64,000 nt of DNA from Fidelibacterota bacterium (GCA_013204025.1 JABMOW010000104.1:54801-118800), one strand, 5' to 3'. Numbered from the stretch's first letter, positions 18,212-28,695 are shown. The notes: a model not told the origin generated them from the sequence alone. Numbers and translations are program-made.

Positions 18212-19789
18212 TTAATACCGGTATTTTTTTAAATAATCCCATAATTCATTCATAGACATGGTCAACTGATATCCGATAAATATTGGAATTCCATCTTCTC
18301 TGGCGTGTTCGTATTTAAATTGTTCACCGGGATAAACTTCTGTAAAAAAGTCTTTTATCCCTTCGTCAAATCCTACGGTAATAATTACTTCACCTGTAGC
18401 TTCACCGTATTTCCACAACCAGAAGCTTCCGTTTTGGCTAATGGCTTTTGGAATTTTATATTTTTCAGCATAATAATTCAAGGCACCGGCTTCTCCGTAA
18501 TTGCTAGCGAATATTGTGCATTTCACCCGATCCGAGTCCGGCAGACTGTAATAAGTGGAGGCGATCGTTGCGGCCATTCCCTCCCACCCCTGCATATCGG
18601 CATAGTCCTGGGGGAGTTCATAGAATTGACCGTCTTCCCATCTTAAAGCTTCCTTAATACCCATGTATTTTGAACCAAACTCGAAATATTTGATAAGACC
18701 ATCAACCGAAGCCAACGGGAAAGCAATAGGCAGCATGGTCATACTTCCCAGAATCAGAAATCCGGATATAGCTGGTTTCACCCAATTTTTAGACTTCCGA
18801 TGTGCAAATCCTTCAATGAATACGGAGCCTGCAGCAAACAGCATGGGATATGCCGGCGCAAGGTAATAGATTTTTCCGCTGAGAAGTAACAGTACCGTCA
18901 AAATGGAAACGTACATCCAGCCAAGTGGTCGGTAAAGGGAACCTTCAGGTGATCTGAATAGAAAGAATAATCCCAATAGCCAGATTGGATCTGCATACAA
19001 GTTGATTAGCATCTGCACCAGAAGAAACGTGATAGGATTTATGTTAGATAACTGAGTAGCACTCAGTACGCGCATATGTTCAAAGAAGGGCCATCCCAGC
19101 GAATGCTGCCAGGCAAGATTGGGCAACCATATTAACAAAACGATGATTGCAGAAATCCACAACCATTTGTTTTTGAATTTTTCACGATGCGGAGTGAATA
19201 ACAGACCAACCGCCACTCCAAACCCAAAGAGCAGCATGGAGTACTTATTGAGCATACTTAATCCGGTAACAACGCCTAATATAATCCACCATTTTGGCGC
19301 ATCCGTTTTCAAAATCCGGACGAATGCATAGACACCGAGCACAAAATAAAAAGTCTCAAAAGTAACGGGCATAAAAAACAAGTTGATCCGTAAATAAATT
19401 AACGACACCAGATATGCGGTGGCCGCTAAAAATTGGGCGAATCGTTTTCCACCCATTTCACGGGTAATGAGACCGACAAGAAATACCGTAAAAGCCCCGG
19501 TGAGCGCTGGGAAAAATCGGACTGCAATGAGACTATTCCCAAATAACCAAAAGGTAAATTTAGCAAAAACTGCAATGGATGGTGGGACTTCCATAAATCC
19601 CCACGACAGATAGTCAGCCATTGCCATGTATAGAAACTCATCGCGGTGAAATTCAAAATCAGAGTGAGTAAGGAAAGGGATCAGAAATTTGACAGCAGAC
19701 AAATAAATGAGTATTGCCGTAGCGCTGAAAAGACTATTTGTTGTCCACCGCCGGGGATTTAATATTTGTGAGAGAGATTGTTTTCTCAT
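18212..19789 (-). CDS. GT39/ArnT-like membrane glycosyltransferase
   Basis: 525 aa with about 10-11 hydrophobic helices and a hydrophilic C-terminal portion (about 400-525). The first luminal loop holds HRDEFLY, the acidic motif expected in GT-C enzymes. The family uses polyprenyl-phosphate sugars to modify proteins or lipids in the periplasm. The acceptor is unknown. It stands alone. Confidence 0.85.
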   Translation of the reverse strand: MRKQSLSQILNPRRWTTNSLFSATAILIYLSAVKFLIPFLTHSDFEFHRDEFLYMAMADYLSWGFMEVPPSIAVFAKFTFWLFGNSLIAVRFFPALTGAFTVFLVGLITREMGGKRFAQFLAATAYLVSLIYLRINLFFMPVTFETFYFVLGVYAFVRILKTDAPKWWIILGVVTGLSMLNKYSMLLFGFGVAVGLLFTPHREKFKNKWLWISAIIVLLIWLPNLAWQHSLGWPFFEHMRVLSATQLSNINPITFLLVQMLINLYADPIWLLGLFFLFRSPEGSLYRPLGWMYVSILTVLLLLSGKIYYLAPAYPMLFAAGSVFIEGFAHRKSKNWVKPAISGFLILGSMTMLPIAFPLASVDGLIKYFEFGSKYMGIKEALRWEDGQFYELPQDYADMQGWEGMAATIASTYYSLPDSDRVKCTIFASNYGEAGALNYYAEKYKIPKAISQNGSFWLWKYGEATGEVIITVGFDEGIKDFFTEVYPGEQFKYEHAREDGIPIFIGYQLTMSMNELWDYLKKYRY

Positions 19790-19884
19790 GTATGATCCTT
19801 CAACTTATTTTTAGATTGGATATAACATTTAACTCGACAAAACAGTTGTCATAACACTGATCTGTGGGGATTTGAGGAAAGCAT

Positions 19885-20568
19885 TCATTCAAAATTATTC
19901 GGGACATCGATCCGACAGAACAGACAGGAATCATCCACTTCGGTAATCGTTGGCGTTACTCCAAGTTGTACCGCAAGACGTGTGAAATCATCCGGCCGGA
20001 AGGTGGTTGCTCGAAAGCCATCTTTACATACAATTTCACCATTCCCGGTTGCGTTGTGATCGATCTCACCCAGCAATCCGTGTTCAGACTGCCGGATGAA
20101 CCATTCCAAACGAGCATCCCAAAATTTATCAGAGTATCCTGAAAATAAAGCGAACCCCCCAGGTCTGGTGACGCGGATCGCCTCCTGCATTAAAGTCAAT
20201 GGATTTTCATGAAATGCCGAGAGTCCGTTTTGGATACAAAGAACCACATCAAAAGAATTGTCCTTAAAACCCAATTCAACTGCATTCATTTCACAAAAGA
20301 AAATATTTTGGTAACGACTCAGCCGGGATTTAGCCAATTTCAGATTCTCGATAGAGATATCAATACCTGCCAGCAATTCACAATGATGAGCGAGGTCTTT
20401 GAAAATTCGTCCATATCCACAACCCAGTTCCAGCACACGAGAAGTAGGTGGAATAACACTTCGAATATAATCGATCTCGGCTTTCAGATACTGCCGGATG
20501 CGCGGTGGGGCAATCTCGTAGCATTTTTCCAATCGCTCTGCAGATAGATTATCAGAATAGTAATTCAT
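19885..20568 (-). CDS. Class I SAM-dependent methyltransferase
   Basis: 227 aa. The SAM-binding loop is VLELGCGYGRIF (about residues 42-53), followed by the acidic GIDIS and a late motif FDVVLCIQNGLSAF. The substrate is unknown. No operon partner. Confidence 0.88.
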   Translation of the reverse strand: MNYYSDNLSAERLEKCYEIAPPRIRQYLKAEIDYIRSVIPPTSRVLELGCGYGRIFKDLAHHCELLAGIDISIENLKLAKSRLSRYQNIFFCEMNAVELGFKDNSFDVVLCIQNGLSAFHENPLTLMQEAIRVTRPGGFALFSGYSDKFWDARLEWFIRQSEHGLLGEIDHNATGNGEIVCKDGFRATTFRPDDFTRLAVQLGVTPTITEVDDSCLFCRIDVPNNFE

Positions 20569-20615
20569 ACTTCAATATCGTTTGATCGTCCGATGGGTCA
20601 GTCAACTCAAAGGGA

Positions 20616-22004
20616 TCAGGGTTTTATCAATTTTCCCAATGGGAAATCGATATAAAAAATATTGCCCGTCGGTTCATTTGGGACCGTTCCCACAACGGCA
20701 TCATGTTCGTCGGCAATTCGCTTTACGATGGCTAATCCCAAACCGGTACCTTTGCCCAAGCCATTTTCTAACTGTACTTTTCGATCGAATATTTTATCGC
20801 TGAGTTGTCTGGGAATGGTTTTGCCGATATCCTTCACAAAACATCTCAAGTAGCGATCGGATTTTTCGGTACCAATGATAATCTTCTTTCCTACCTTGGC
20901 ATATTTCACCGCGTTGGACACGTAATTTTTGAATACCTCAACAAGAACCGGATGTCCCTCAATAATCACTGGGGATGAGAGAGTATCTTCAACCGTCATG
21001 TCATTTGATTCAAGCGCCAGTTTAAAGTTGTCCACGGCCTCCTTCATTAAGTTTGACACGTCGATGGGTTCCATCTCCAACTTTTCTCCGATGGCTAATT
21101 TAGAAAGTACAGTTGCATTATTGATGACCTTTAAAATATTTTCACTGCTATCCCGGATACCCGTTATCAATTCGTTGTCAGGGGATTCCTGCACCAACAA
21201 ATCAGACATGCCCTGGATCACACCAACAGGATTTTTAAGATCATGGGTAATGATATCCAGCAAAAGCTCCTTCAATGTATTGGATTCTTCCAACTGCTCT
21301 GCCAAAAATCGGTACCGATGTTCAGATTTTTTTATCGCCCGTTCTGCTCGGACGATCTTTGAGATATCCTGACCCACATAAATATATCCGGAATGTGAGT
21401 TATCAATACCTGACATTTTCGATCTGGAATAAAGAACGGGAATTTCATCCCCCGTTTTAGTACGATATGTCACATGTTGATTATTACTAATTTCTTCGTT
21501 AGGATCTAAATGCTCCGTGTCTAATATGATGTTAATGCTTTCACCGATCAGTTCTTCCCGGTTATAACCCAGCATACGTAATGTGGCCTCGTTTACCTCG
21601 GTGATTGTTCCATCAGGAGACAGATTTACAACGATCAGTGTATCCGCCATAGACTGAACAATATTTTCGATGAAATCTTTGGATACAGTGGTGGCAAACA
21701 GTTGACGGATGGTCTTTTCGCTTACCCTCATCACCACAAAAACAAAAAGCGAGCCCAGCAGAAATACGATACCGGCGATCAGGTTGATCAGACTTGCAGG
21801 GAAAAATACGGTCAGGATAATCGTGAAAACATATCCGAACTGAAACATCATAATCAGGATATACATAAATTTCCAGGCACCGGCATACTTTCCTTCTTTC
21901 AGCAGCTGGAGTAAACGCATGGTTATTGATGAAGCCAACACCATGACAACAATACCGCAAATGAGCAGACATACAGTGATGATTTGTAATAAGGTCAAAT
22001 GCAT
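20616..22004 (-). CDS. PAS-domain membrane sensor histidine kinase
   Basis: 462 aa. There are three hydrophobic segments within residues 1-95, a PAS domain (about 110-225), a HisKA dimerisation helix with the phosphoacceptor in DIITHDLKNPVG, and a HATPase domain with GTGLGLAIVKRI. There is no periplasmic domain of note, so the membrane part or PAS probably senses the signal. No response regulator gene is adjacent, so it is an orphan. Confidence 0.92.
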   Translation of the reverse strand: MHLTLLQIITVCLLICGIVVMVLASSITMRLLQLLKEGKYAGAWKFMYILIMMFQFGYVFTIILTVFFPASLINLIAGIVFLLGSLFVFVVMRVSEKTIRQLFATTVSKDFIENIVQSMADTLIVVNLSPDGTITEVNEATLRMLGYNREELIGESINIILDTEHLDPNEEISNNQHVTYRTKTGDEIPVLYSRSKMSGIDNSHSGYIYVGQDISKIVRAERAIKKSEHRYRFLAEQLEESNTLKELLLDIITHDLKNPVGVIQGMSDLLVQESPDNELITGIRDSSENILKVINNATVLSKLAIGEKLEMEPIDVSNLMKEAVDNFKLALESNDMTVEDTLSSPVIIEGHPVLVEVFKNYVSNAVKYAKVGKKIIIGTEKSDRYLRCFVKDIGKTIPRQLSDKIFDRKVQLENGLGKGTGLGLAIVKRIADEHDAVVGTVPNEPTGNIFYIDFPLGKLIKP

Positions 22005-22110
22005 TTTCTCTCCAGTTTTAATGTTTTCACGCTGAAACAGGAGCGTTTCAGGTCGCAGAGGATAGGTATCGCATGATTACGGGGAACCATGATTATCAGA
22101 ATATTTTCCA

Positions 22111-22437
22111 CTATTTTACTTCCCATAAATTAAACGTGACTCCAAACGGATCTTTGATATAACAATCATTCCCTTTTCCCCTCCATCTGATCACTTCGCA
22201 ACCATGTGCCACCAAATGGTCGCGGGCAGCTTCAAGGTCATCCACAAATAATTCCATGACAGGTCCGTGAAGCTGTGAGTCATCAGTGACAAATAATGTA
22301 ATGGGATCAGCGTTTATTTCAACCATCCCGGGTTCCATAGATTTTTTTGAGAATCCCAAAACCTGGGTATAAAATTCAGCTGCTTTGAACACATCGGTGG
22401 ATGGAATGGCAATATTTGGACTCATTTTAAATTTCAT
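22111..22437 (-). CDS. VOC-superfamily (glyoxalase/bleomycin-resistance fold) protein
   Basis: 108 aa, single VOC module: a PSTDVFKAAEFYTQVLGF opening and the closing YIKDPFGVTFNLWE. Most metal-ligand positions of glyoxalase I are not evident, so enzymatic activity is uncertain. It lies 45 bases upstream of nothing obvious and 45 bases after the DyP gene start region in the same direction, so the two may be cotranscribed. Confidence 0.82.
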   Translation of the reverse strand: MKFKMSPNIAIPSTDVFKAAEFYTQVLGFSKKSMEPGMVEINADPITLFVTDDSQLHGPVMELFVDDLEAARDHLVAHGCEVIRWRGKGNDCYIKDPFGVTFNLWEVK

Positions 22438-22481
22438 ATCTCATTCCTATTTTTTTATCCGGATCATGGTAACCATTGTGT

Positions 22482-23366
22482 TTAGTCTATCCCCAGAGCG
22501 GTCAGATCCAATCGGTTATTGTGAACCGGCGGGCACCAAAAGTAACTACCGGTGACGGGCCGGGTAAATCGAAATAGCGCATCGTGAATCCCATCTTCTG
22601 CACCGGACATTCGATTCAGTAATACCTCAAACGCGTCAGTGGATTTTCCGAAAGCCACAAAAACCAACCCCTCTTGGGTACTGCTCGCCCAAGGCATCGA
22701 TCGGCGAAGAACAAAGGCTTCTGGATCGAAATCCTCCTGTGCTGTTCTTTTGACGTGAGCGGATTTTGGAGCGTCTTCCAACTCTTCGTTATCCAACTTT
22801 CGCCTGCCAATCATATTGTCTTGTTCCTCCAACGGGTAGGACTCGAAACTATTCAGATCATGAATCCATTTCTGAACCGCTACAAAACTGGAGCCATCCA
22901 ATTTTTCACTTACTCCCTGAACGATGCCAGCCTGAATAGCTTTAACTCCTTCGGGGTTTTCGGTGCCATCTTCGTATCCGGTAAGGTCCAACCCGGATTG
23001 GTATTTGAAGGCATCCGTCACATCATTTAATCGAAATCCAGTTGCTAATGCCTGTTGAATTTGATGGGTACGATGGACGAGCTCACCTCGATCCGATCCA
23101 CGTAACCAACACCACAGGGCAAACGGTGTTGCGGGAATATCAATCCCTGCATGGGAATAAGAAGGAAAGTCATGTAATCCGGGTATCGTTTTATCTAATA
23201 CTTCGATGAGAGAAGCCCCCAAGCCGATCACTGCTTCTTTCCCAGATGTGATCCTGCGTAATTCAAGGAGTGCCGTTACCGGATCCCCACCGGGTATAAG
23301 TGAAAATGTCAGGTATCGAGCGTGTGCGGGGACCGCCGATAAAATTCCGGGTTGAATATTGATCAT
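22482..23366 (-). CDS. Dye-decolorizing (DyP-type) heme peroxidase
   Basis: 294 aa, the length of the small bacterial DyP/YfeX group. The GxxDG motif is present as GYEDGTEN, carrying the distal Asp. A likely heme-ligand His lies in KSAHVKRT and the catalytic Arg in LRRSMPW. There is no signal peptide or Tat motif, so it is cytosolic or encapsulated. Encapsulin is not seen nearby. Confidence 0.93.
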   Translation of the reverse strand: MINIQPGILSAVPAHARYLTFSLIPGGDPVTALLELRRITSGKEAVIGLGASLIEVLDKTIPGLHDFPSYSHAGIDIPATPFALWCWLRGSDRGELVHRTHQIQQALATGFRLNDVTDAFKYQSGLDLTGYEDGTENPEGVKAIQAGIVQGVSEKLDGSSFVAVQKWIHDLNSFESYPLEEQDNMIGRRKLDNEELEDAPKSAHVKRTAQEDFDPEAFVLRRSMPWASSTQEGLVFVAFGKSTDAFEVLLNRMSGAEDGIHDALFRFTRPVTGSYFWCPPVHNNRLDLTALGID

Positions 23367-23481
23367 ATTTTGTCCAGTTTTCTATTAAAAATAATAGGCT
23401 CTTTGATTTCAATAAATTCAAAGAAATCCGTTGAAATTTACCACTGAGTATAAATGTTATTCCCTGAGAAGTGAGAGTCGT

Positions 23482-24162
23482 TTACTTTTCAGCCAGAATC
23501 ACTTCTGATGGGAAAAGCATCTGCTGATAGTATTCCCGAGAGTGAATGGTAAATCCATGTGTGAATAATTTATTTGATAATTCCACGCCTCTGCATCCAC
23601 CCATAGTGCGGGGAGATATCCGGTAGATTCGTTCATAAATGTGGCTGCCGAATTTTTCACCTTGTGTCATATTCACAAGGACCAGTTTTCCACCGGGCTT
23701 CAACACCCGTTTAAACTCAATAATCACTTTATCCATGTCAACAAATGGAATGAGGTCGAACATGTAATTATTCACCAGAGTATCGACACTATTGTCAGTT
23801 TGTTCCAGTTGAAATGCTGTGCCAATGCTGATTGTGTAATTATGATGTGAAAGGGGTTGTAGTCGGTGTGTGGCTTTTTTTAACATACCAGGCGACAGAT
23901 CAATTCCGGTATTGGTTCCACTGGGGTTTTGTTTGACAATTTCAAGGAAAGCGATACCCGTCCCCACTGCCACTTCAAGGATATTCTGACCATCGCGGAT
24001 ATCAGCCAATTCCAGCGCCCGGTCTCTTGCCCGGGATTCTGTAAGTTTTCCCCAGATATCATATAGAGGCGCAATGGAGTCATACACACCACCGATTTTG
24101 TGTTGAGAAATCCGGGCATCCTGTGGCATCCGGTTATTGTGGGTTCGAGGTTGATTTTCCAT
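23482..24162 (-). CDS. Class I SAM-dependent methyltransferase (UbiE/PLMT-like)
   Basis: 226 aa with SAM loop ILEVAVGTGIAF, acidic GIDLSPGML, and a post-motif VLKPGGKLVLVNM. This resembles the UbiE/phospholipid N-methyltransferase group. The substrate is not determined. Single gene. Confidence 0.88.
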   Translation of the reverse strand: MENQPRTHNNRMPQDARISQHKIGGVYDSIAPLYDIWGKLTESRARDRALELADIRDGQNILEVAVGTGIAFLEIVKQNPSGTNTGIDLSPGMLKKATHRLQPLSHHNYTISIGTAFQLEQTDNSVDTLVNNYMFDLIPFVDMDKVIIEFKRVLKPGGKLVLVNMTQGEKFGSHIYERIYRISPRTMGGCRGVELSNKLFTHGFTIHSREYYQQMLFPSEVILAEK

Positions 24163-24293
24163 GACTTTCAGCTCCCTGTTTTGGTGATGGCAAATATTTA
24201 ATAGCCCAAAGCAAGGTTCAACGGATGGTCAAATTTTCATGATATGCTCAGGTCTGTCTGGGCGATTCAAAAAACCAGATTAAATTTATTCGG

Positions 24294-24413
24294 GTTCATA
24301 TCATCCAGCAAAGGAATTTCGGTCCGGGCTTACTCCATTTGTAAACCGGGGTGGCGGTGGATTTCACCTTCCACCATATAAATGACATCTTCGGCAATGT
24401 TGGTCATGTGATC
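24294..24413 (-). pseudogene. Duplicated 3' fragment of phoU (left boundary of an insertion)
   Basis: This 120-bp stretch matches 26298-26417 with about five differences, at an offset of exactly 2004 bases. It contains the last 27 or so codons of phoU (DHMTNIAEDV...) including the stop, plus 36 bases of 3' flank. Similarity ends abruptly inside the coding region. The rest of the 24163-24631 interval is AT-rich and shows no gene. Confidence 0.92.
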
Positions 24414-24631
24414 CGCTGAACACTCATCAATATTCGATATATGAAAATCAAATCCCTAGGTAGCGTTATTGTAGCCGGAAAGATATGGGATCTTTTAAAT
24501 TATAATACGAAAAAATCAAAGGCAATAATTTCCCATGATTAACTTAAGGGCATTTATAGCTTGATCATTTTTGATTAATTCACAGATTCTCGTTGATCTC
24601 TTATTAATCCCATCTGCTTCCAATCCACATC

Positions 24632-25705
24632 TTACCAAACATAAGAAAGTGTTGCTGAAGTCGCTAATGGTCCTTCATTTCCCAAAATATATTCAAATGG
24701 AGAAGAGAAGAATTGTGAGGTCACATCAATGTCTAAAATCAACCCGCCATAATTAAATCCTAGACCAAAACTTGCTATTGCTGGCAAAGAATATCTTGAT
24801 GATAAATCTTTAGTTCCAGTATATAATTTGTAATATTTATTGATTCCACTTCTTATTGTTGCCCAATCAGTTATCTTATTTTCAACAGCTAAAGTAATTG
24901 ATGGGAATAATATTGTTTGCCATGTATCTCCTTGATACTTCTGATTATTATATTCTAAGCCAATTGAGAACATAGCATCAGTATTTTTGATTTGGTAAAA
25001 ATGACCAAAAGTCGATATTCCAAAATTATATGAGTCATCATACACTAACGAACCGTTTCCAGAAGACCACGAATAACCCAAATGACAATAAATATTTGAT
25101 AAATATTTAATATTTATTGATCGTTTAATATTATATGATATATTATAAAGGCTAGAATTTCCATGTATACCCGGGGCGTACAAGGAGCCACTGGCGGTGT
25201 ATATATCTGCTTTAGTGAAAACACTAACTTCACCTGTTGCTGTCTCGATACCATAACCAATATCAATGCCAAAATAATCTGTTTCAGATCTATCTTCGAA
25301 TCCGAAATCAGCACTAATCTTTAACGATTTTAAACTTACAAGCCAACCAATATTTCCACTTCCATATCCCGCAGAAATTGCATCAAATGCTTCATTTGAT
25401 AACCAAAAACCATATTTTTTTTCATCACCAAAAACAATACTGCCTTCTGTCCCCTGGTTATTGAAATCAACATTGTATTCTTCAATTGGAAAGTCGCCTA
25501 CCCTTGAATTCAAAATATAAGTTTGACCGACTCCGGAAAGTTGAACGAAATTCCAGTCATTGATTCTATTTGGAAAGAGGCGAATATTAGTATCATCATC
25601 AGGCCAAAAAGCTGGATTACCTCCCAATGCATTGATCCTTTGATCGCTGCTGAATAATGCTGTAATAGTGAAAATCACCAGATACCATTTTGAATTTATT
25701 TTCAT
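24632..25705 (-). CDS. Predicted outer-membrane beta-barrel protein
   Basis: 357 aa with a signal peptide (about residues 1-26). The mature N-terminus reads RINALGGNPAFWPDDDTN, which resembles PorV/PorQ-like or other barrel proteins of FCB bacteria. The rest alternates aromatic and polar residues in strands, is rich in Gly, Tyr, Ser and Asn, and ends with a strand closing in YVW. No enzymatic motif. It is the only intact gene in the island flanked by the phoU-end repeat, and codons are more AT-rich than in neighbours, in line with acquisition. Confidence 0.75.
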   Translation of the reverse strand: MKINSKWYLVIFTITALFSSDQRINALGGNPAFWPDDDTNIRLFPNRINDWNFVQLSGVGQTYILNSRVGDFPIEEYNVDFNNQGTEGSIVFGDEKKYGFWLSNEAFDAISAGYGSGNIGWLVSLKSLKISADFGFEDRSETDYFGIDIGYGIETATGEVSVFTKADIYTASGSLYAPGIHGNSSLYNISYNIKRSINIKYLSNIYCHLGYSWSSGNGSLVYDDSYNFGISTFGHFYQIKNTDAMFSIGLEYNNQKYQGDTWQTILFPSITLAVENKITDWATIRSGINKYYKLYTGTKDLSSRYSLPAIASFGLGFNYGGLILDIDVTSQFFSSPFEYILGNEGPLATSATLSYVW

Positions 25706-25797
25706 AACTCAACATCCTCATTTACTTCTTTAATTGACAATTAGAGTTGTATTCAAGTCTCAAAATATGATGATGTTTAAATAAAAATGTACAATTT

Positions 25798-25974
25798 TAC
25801 AAACGCAACTTTTTTATTGTGACATTATCACTAGGAATCAGCGTAACGATATAAATACCTGTTGCTTGATTTGTAGCAACCCAAGATATTAACAAATTAC
25901 TAACTTCCTGTTTTTACATTCACAAATGTTTCTACCAAACATATTTTCAAATCGAATAATTCCATATGAACATT
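25798..25974 (-). pseudogene. Decayed T9SS type A sorting-domain remnant
   Basis: On the minus strand one frame reads NVHMELFDL...LVETFVNVKTGS and then hits two stops; a second frame continues ISWVATNQATGIYIVTL and ends KKLRL-stop. Joined, these follow the family plan of the C-terminal sorting domain seen in the intact proteins at 32843 and 41485. It needs one frameshift and two stop removals, so it is dead. The remainder of the gap 25706-26297 shows no other convincing gene. Confidence 0.75.
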
Positions 25975-26297
25975 ATTCTATTTCGAAATCTGATTTATAT
26001 CAAATAGATAGAATAATAAGATAATTTATTGAATTTAATTTGTATTAAGCAATATGAAAGAATGGGGTGCTATAAAATTTACACAAATTAAATTCTATTA
26101 TATTCTAAATTCAAATCCAAAGTGCAGTTCAAAGAGAGTTTGTAGAAAAAGCCGAGCTGGGGTTGTATCTCTACTTCTACCTACGACAGAAGATCATAAA
26201 TTAGATACTACAATCAACTCACACTGGAGCAAAAACGGGATTTATACATTGCGTTTAAAGGAAGCATAGTCAGGAAGAAATTGCCAAAACGAATCAA

Positions 26298-26417
26298 GTT
26301 CATATCATCCAGCAAAGGAATTTCGGTTCGGGCTTACTCCATATTTAAACCGGGGTGGCGTTGGATTTCACCTTCCACCATATAAATGACATCTTCGGCA
26401 ATGTTGGTCATGTGATC
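26298..26417. repeat. Right copy of the 120-bp direct repeat (authentic phoU 3' end)
   Basis: Pairs with 24294-24413. This copy is continuous with the intact phoU gene, so it is the original and the left copy is the duplicate. Together the two copies bracket 1,884 bases of foreign-looking AT-rich DNA. Confidence 0.9.
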
Positions 26418-26999
26418 GGCAGCCCTTTCCAGATATCGGGACACACTGATGAGTTGAAAGTATAGGTCGATATTCTCCAGATCGGACATGATCAATTTCT
26501 GTACTTTTTCATACATGCTACAGTGGAGTTGATCTACTTCATCATCAATTTCACACACTGTATTTGCCAGTTGGGTATCCATCGCCACCAGAGCATCTAA
26601 ACTATTTTTCAACATAGTCTGTACAATTTTCGCCATACGGGGAATCGCTTTTGGTATGGATATGGGCTGCTTTTTTGCCAGTGCAATAGCACGCTCGGCA
26701 ATATTCGATGCCAGATCACCGATCCGCTCTAGGTCATTGTTGATCTTCAACACAGAAATGAGAAATCGTAAATCAATTGCCACCGGCTGGTGAAGCGCAA
26801 GAATCTTCAAACATTCTTCCTCCACTTCGATCTCAAGCTGGTCGATCAGATTATCGCCCTCGATCACTTTTATTGCCAGATCGATGTTTCGGTCTGATAA
26901 CGCTTTTACGCTATCCCGAAGACTCTCTTCCACCAAAATACCTACCGATAGGATTGACTTCTTTAATTTATCTATTTCTTTTTGCAGGTGACGAACCAT
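26334..26999 (-). CDS. phoU: Phosphate-signalling protein PhoU
   Basis: 221 aa, all-helical, with two PhoU three-helix repeats (about residues 10-100 and 115-205). Each carries the acidic metal-binding pattern, here in ALxxR...ERIGDLASNIAE and ERAADHMTNIAED. It links the Pst transporter to PhoR and keeps the regulon off when phosphate is ample. Last gene of pstSCAB-phoU, 14 bases after pstB. Confidence 0.97.
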   Translation of the reverse strand: MVRHLQKEIDKLKKSILSVGILVEESLRDSVKALSDRNIDLAIKVIEGDNLIDQLEIEVEEECLKILALHQPVAIDLRFLISVLKINNDLERIGDLASNIAERAIALAKKQPISIPKAIPRMAKIVQTMLKNSLDALVAMDTQLANTVCEIDDEVDQLHCSMYEKVQKLIMSDLENIDLYFQLISVSRYLERAADHMTNIAEDVIYMVEGEIQRHPGLNME

Positions 27000-27013
27000 T
27001 TTAAACTCCTTCT

Positions 27014-27820
27014 TTAACCGAATCTTCCAGTAATGTAATCTTCCGTTTCTTTTCGATCCGGATTTGTAAATATATGCTTGGTCACACCAAACTCCACCAA
27101 ATCTCCGTTGTAAAGGAACGCAGTGTAATCGGAAATCCGCGCTGCCTGTTGCATATTGTGTGTGACGATCACGATGGTGTAATTCTGTCGGAGCTCTTCA
27201 ATAAGATCCTCTATCCGGGCAGTGGATTTGGGATCTAATGCCGATGCTGGTTCATCCATCAAAATGATTTCGGGTTTCATGGCAATCGCACGGGCAATGC
27301 AAAGCCGCTGTTGCTGTCCTCCGGATAATGCCATCGCGGATCCGTTCAACCGATCTTTCACCTCGTCCCAAAGTCCCGCATTGATGAGGCTTTCTTCTAC
27401 CAATTCATCTGGGTTACCCTTGAATCCGTTGATCTGTGGACCCCAGATGATATTTTTATAAATGGACTTCGGAAAAGGATTTGGTTTCTGAAAGACCATG
27501 CCGATCCGTCGTCGAATTTCAACTGGATCTGCTTTACGATTGTAAATATCCTCTCCTGCAAACATGACTTGCCCGGTTAATGAAAAGTCATCAATAAAAT
27601 CGTTCATGCGGTTCAGACTGCGGATCAATGTACTTTTCCCACACCCCGACGGCCCAATAATGGCTGTGACACGGTTTTTCTGAAATTTCAAAGAACAACT
27701 ATTAACTGCAATTGACTCACCGTATTTAATGGTGACATTTAGGGTTTCCATTGCCGGATCAGATATTTCCACCGACTTATGATGGGTGACAGCGTGATCC
27801 TTTCTGGATAATTCTACCAT
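27014..27820 (-). CDS. pstB: Phosphate ABC transporter ATP-binding protein PstB
   Basis: 268 aa ATPase of the high-affinity phosphate importer. Walker [10 protein letters not shown], signature [14 protein letters not shown], Walker [14 protein letters not shown] and the switch His in VTHNM are all intact. The first 25 residues are an unconserved extension. It overlaps pstA by 7 bases. Confidence 0.98.
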   Translation of the reverse strand: MVELSRKDHAVTHHKSVEISDPAMETLNVTIKYGESIAVNSCSLKFQKNRVTAIIGPSGCGKSTLIRSLNRMNDFIDDFSLTGQVMFAGEDIYNRKADPVEIRRRIGMVFQKPNPFPKSIYKNIIWGPQINGFKGNPDELVEESLINAGLWDEVKDRLNGSAMALSGGQQQRLCIARAIAMKPEIILMDEPASALDPKSTARIEDLIEELRQNYTIVIVTHNMQQAARISDYTAFLYNGDLVEFGVTKHIFTNPDRKETEDYITGRFG

Positions 27821-28695
27821 TTGTACTTCCTTTGGAAATAATTTCGGATAATCACTGCCGCTGCGTTCATCAGGAGTAAAACGCCTAAAAGGACGATAAT
27901 CCCTGCGGCAGCAACCGACTGAAATTCTGCTTGTGGGCGGGATGCCCAGTTAAAAATCTGAATGGGTAACGCCGTAAAGGAATCCATGGGTCCTTCGGGA
28001 ATGAATGCCACATACGTGAGTGCACCGATCATGATCAACGGAGCCGTTTCTCCAATCGCTCTGGACATAGCTAAAATGACACCCGTCAAAATTCCAGGAG
28101 TGGATGCGGGGAGCACATGATGAACGATGGTTTGCCACTTTGTTGCACCTAACGCATATGCTCCATGACGGATACTCTGCGGAACCGCCCTGAGTGCTTC
28201 TCTGGCGGCGATGATGATCACAGGTAAGATTAGTAATGACATGGTCAGACTGCCGGCAAGAACACTGCGCCCCAATCCCATAAACCGAACAAATATGACC
28301 AGTCCAAGAATACCATACACGATGGAAGGAACCCCTGCCAGGTTTGAAATATTGATCTCGATAAATTTACCCAACGGTCCTTTTTTCTCATACTCTTCAA
28401 GGTAAATGGCAGATGCAGTACCCAAAGGGACCGAAATGATAAAAATCATACTGATCAGCCAAACGCTTCCGTACAGTGCGGATTTTAGTCCGGCCTTATC
28501 GGGAAACCGGGAAGGAAAATTCTGTAAAAATCCCAGATTCAACCGATGAAAACCTTCCAACGTAACATGAGTGAGTAGGACAAATAATATTAGCACCGAA
28601 GCCCAGGTAATGGTCATGCTAATGAGGCGAAATATGTTCTCAATTTTTCGACGTCGTTTCAAGTTTGTTTGAAATAATGAATTTTGGCTGCTCAT
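27814..28695 (-). CDS. pstA: Phosphate ABC transporter permease PstA
   Basis: 293 aa, six main membrane segments, with the EAA-type coupling helix in [21 protein letters not shown]. It forms the membrane channel with PstC. Overlaps both pstC (4 bases) and pstB (7 bases). Confidence 0.97.
   Translation of the reverse strand: MSSQNSLFQTNLKRRRKIENIFRLISMTITWASVLILFVLLTHVTLEGFHRLNLGFLQNFPSRFPDKAGLKSALYGSVWLISMIFIISVPLGTASAIYLEEYEKKGPLGKFIEINISNLAGVPSIVYGILGLVIFVRFMGLGRSVLAGSLTMSLLILPVIIIAAREALRAVPQSIRHGAYALGATKWQTIVHHVLPASTPGILTGVILAMSRAIGETAPLIMIGALTYVAFIPEGPMDSFTALPIQIFNWASRPQAEFQSVAAAGIIVLLGVLLLMNAAAVIIRNYFQRKYKW

Noticed and set aside
22032-22051. CTGAAAC/GTTTCAG hairpin between VOC and histidine kinase genes
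   Set aside because: 7-bp stem without a T-run on either strand; it lies in a leader region and cannot be called a terminator.
26054-26269. 71-codon plus-strand reading frame beside the phoU repeat
   Set aside because: Weak start, AT-rich chance-like composition. The tail (NGIYTLRLKEA) faintly recalls a sorting-domain end, but not enough to call.
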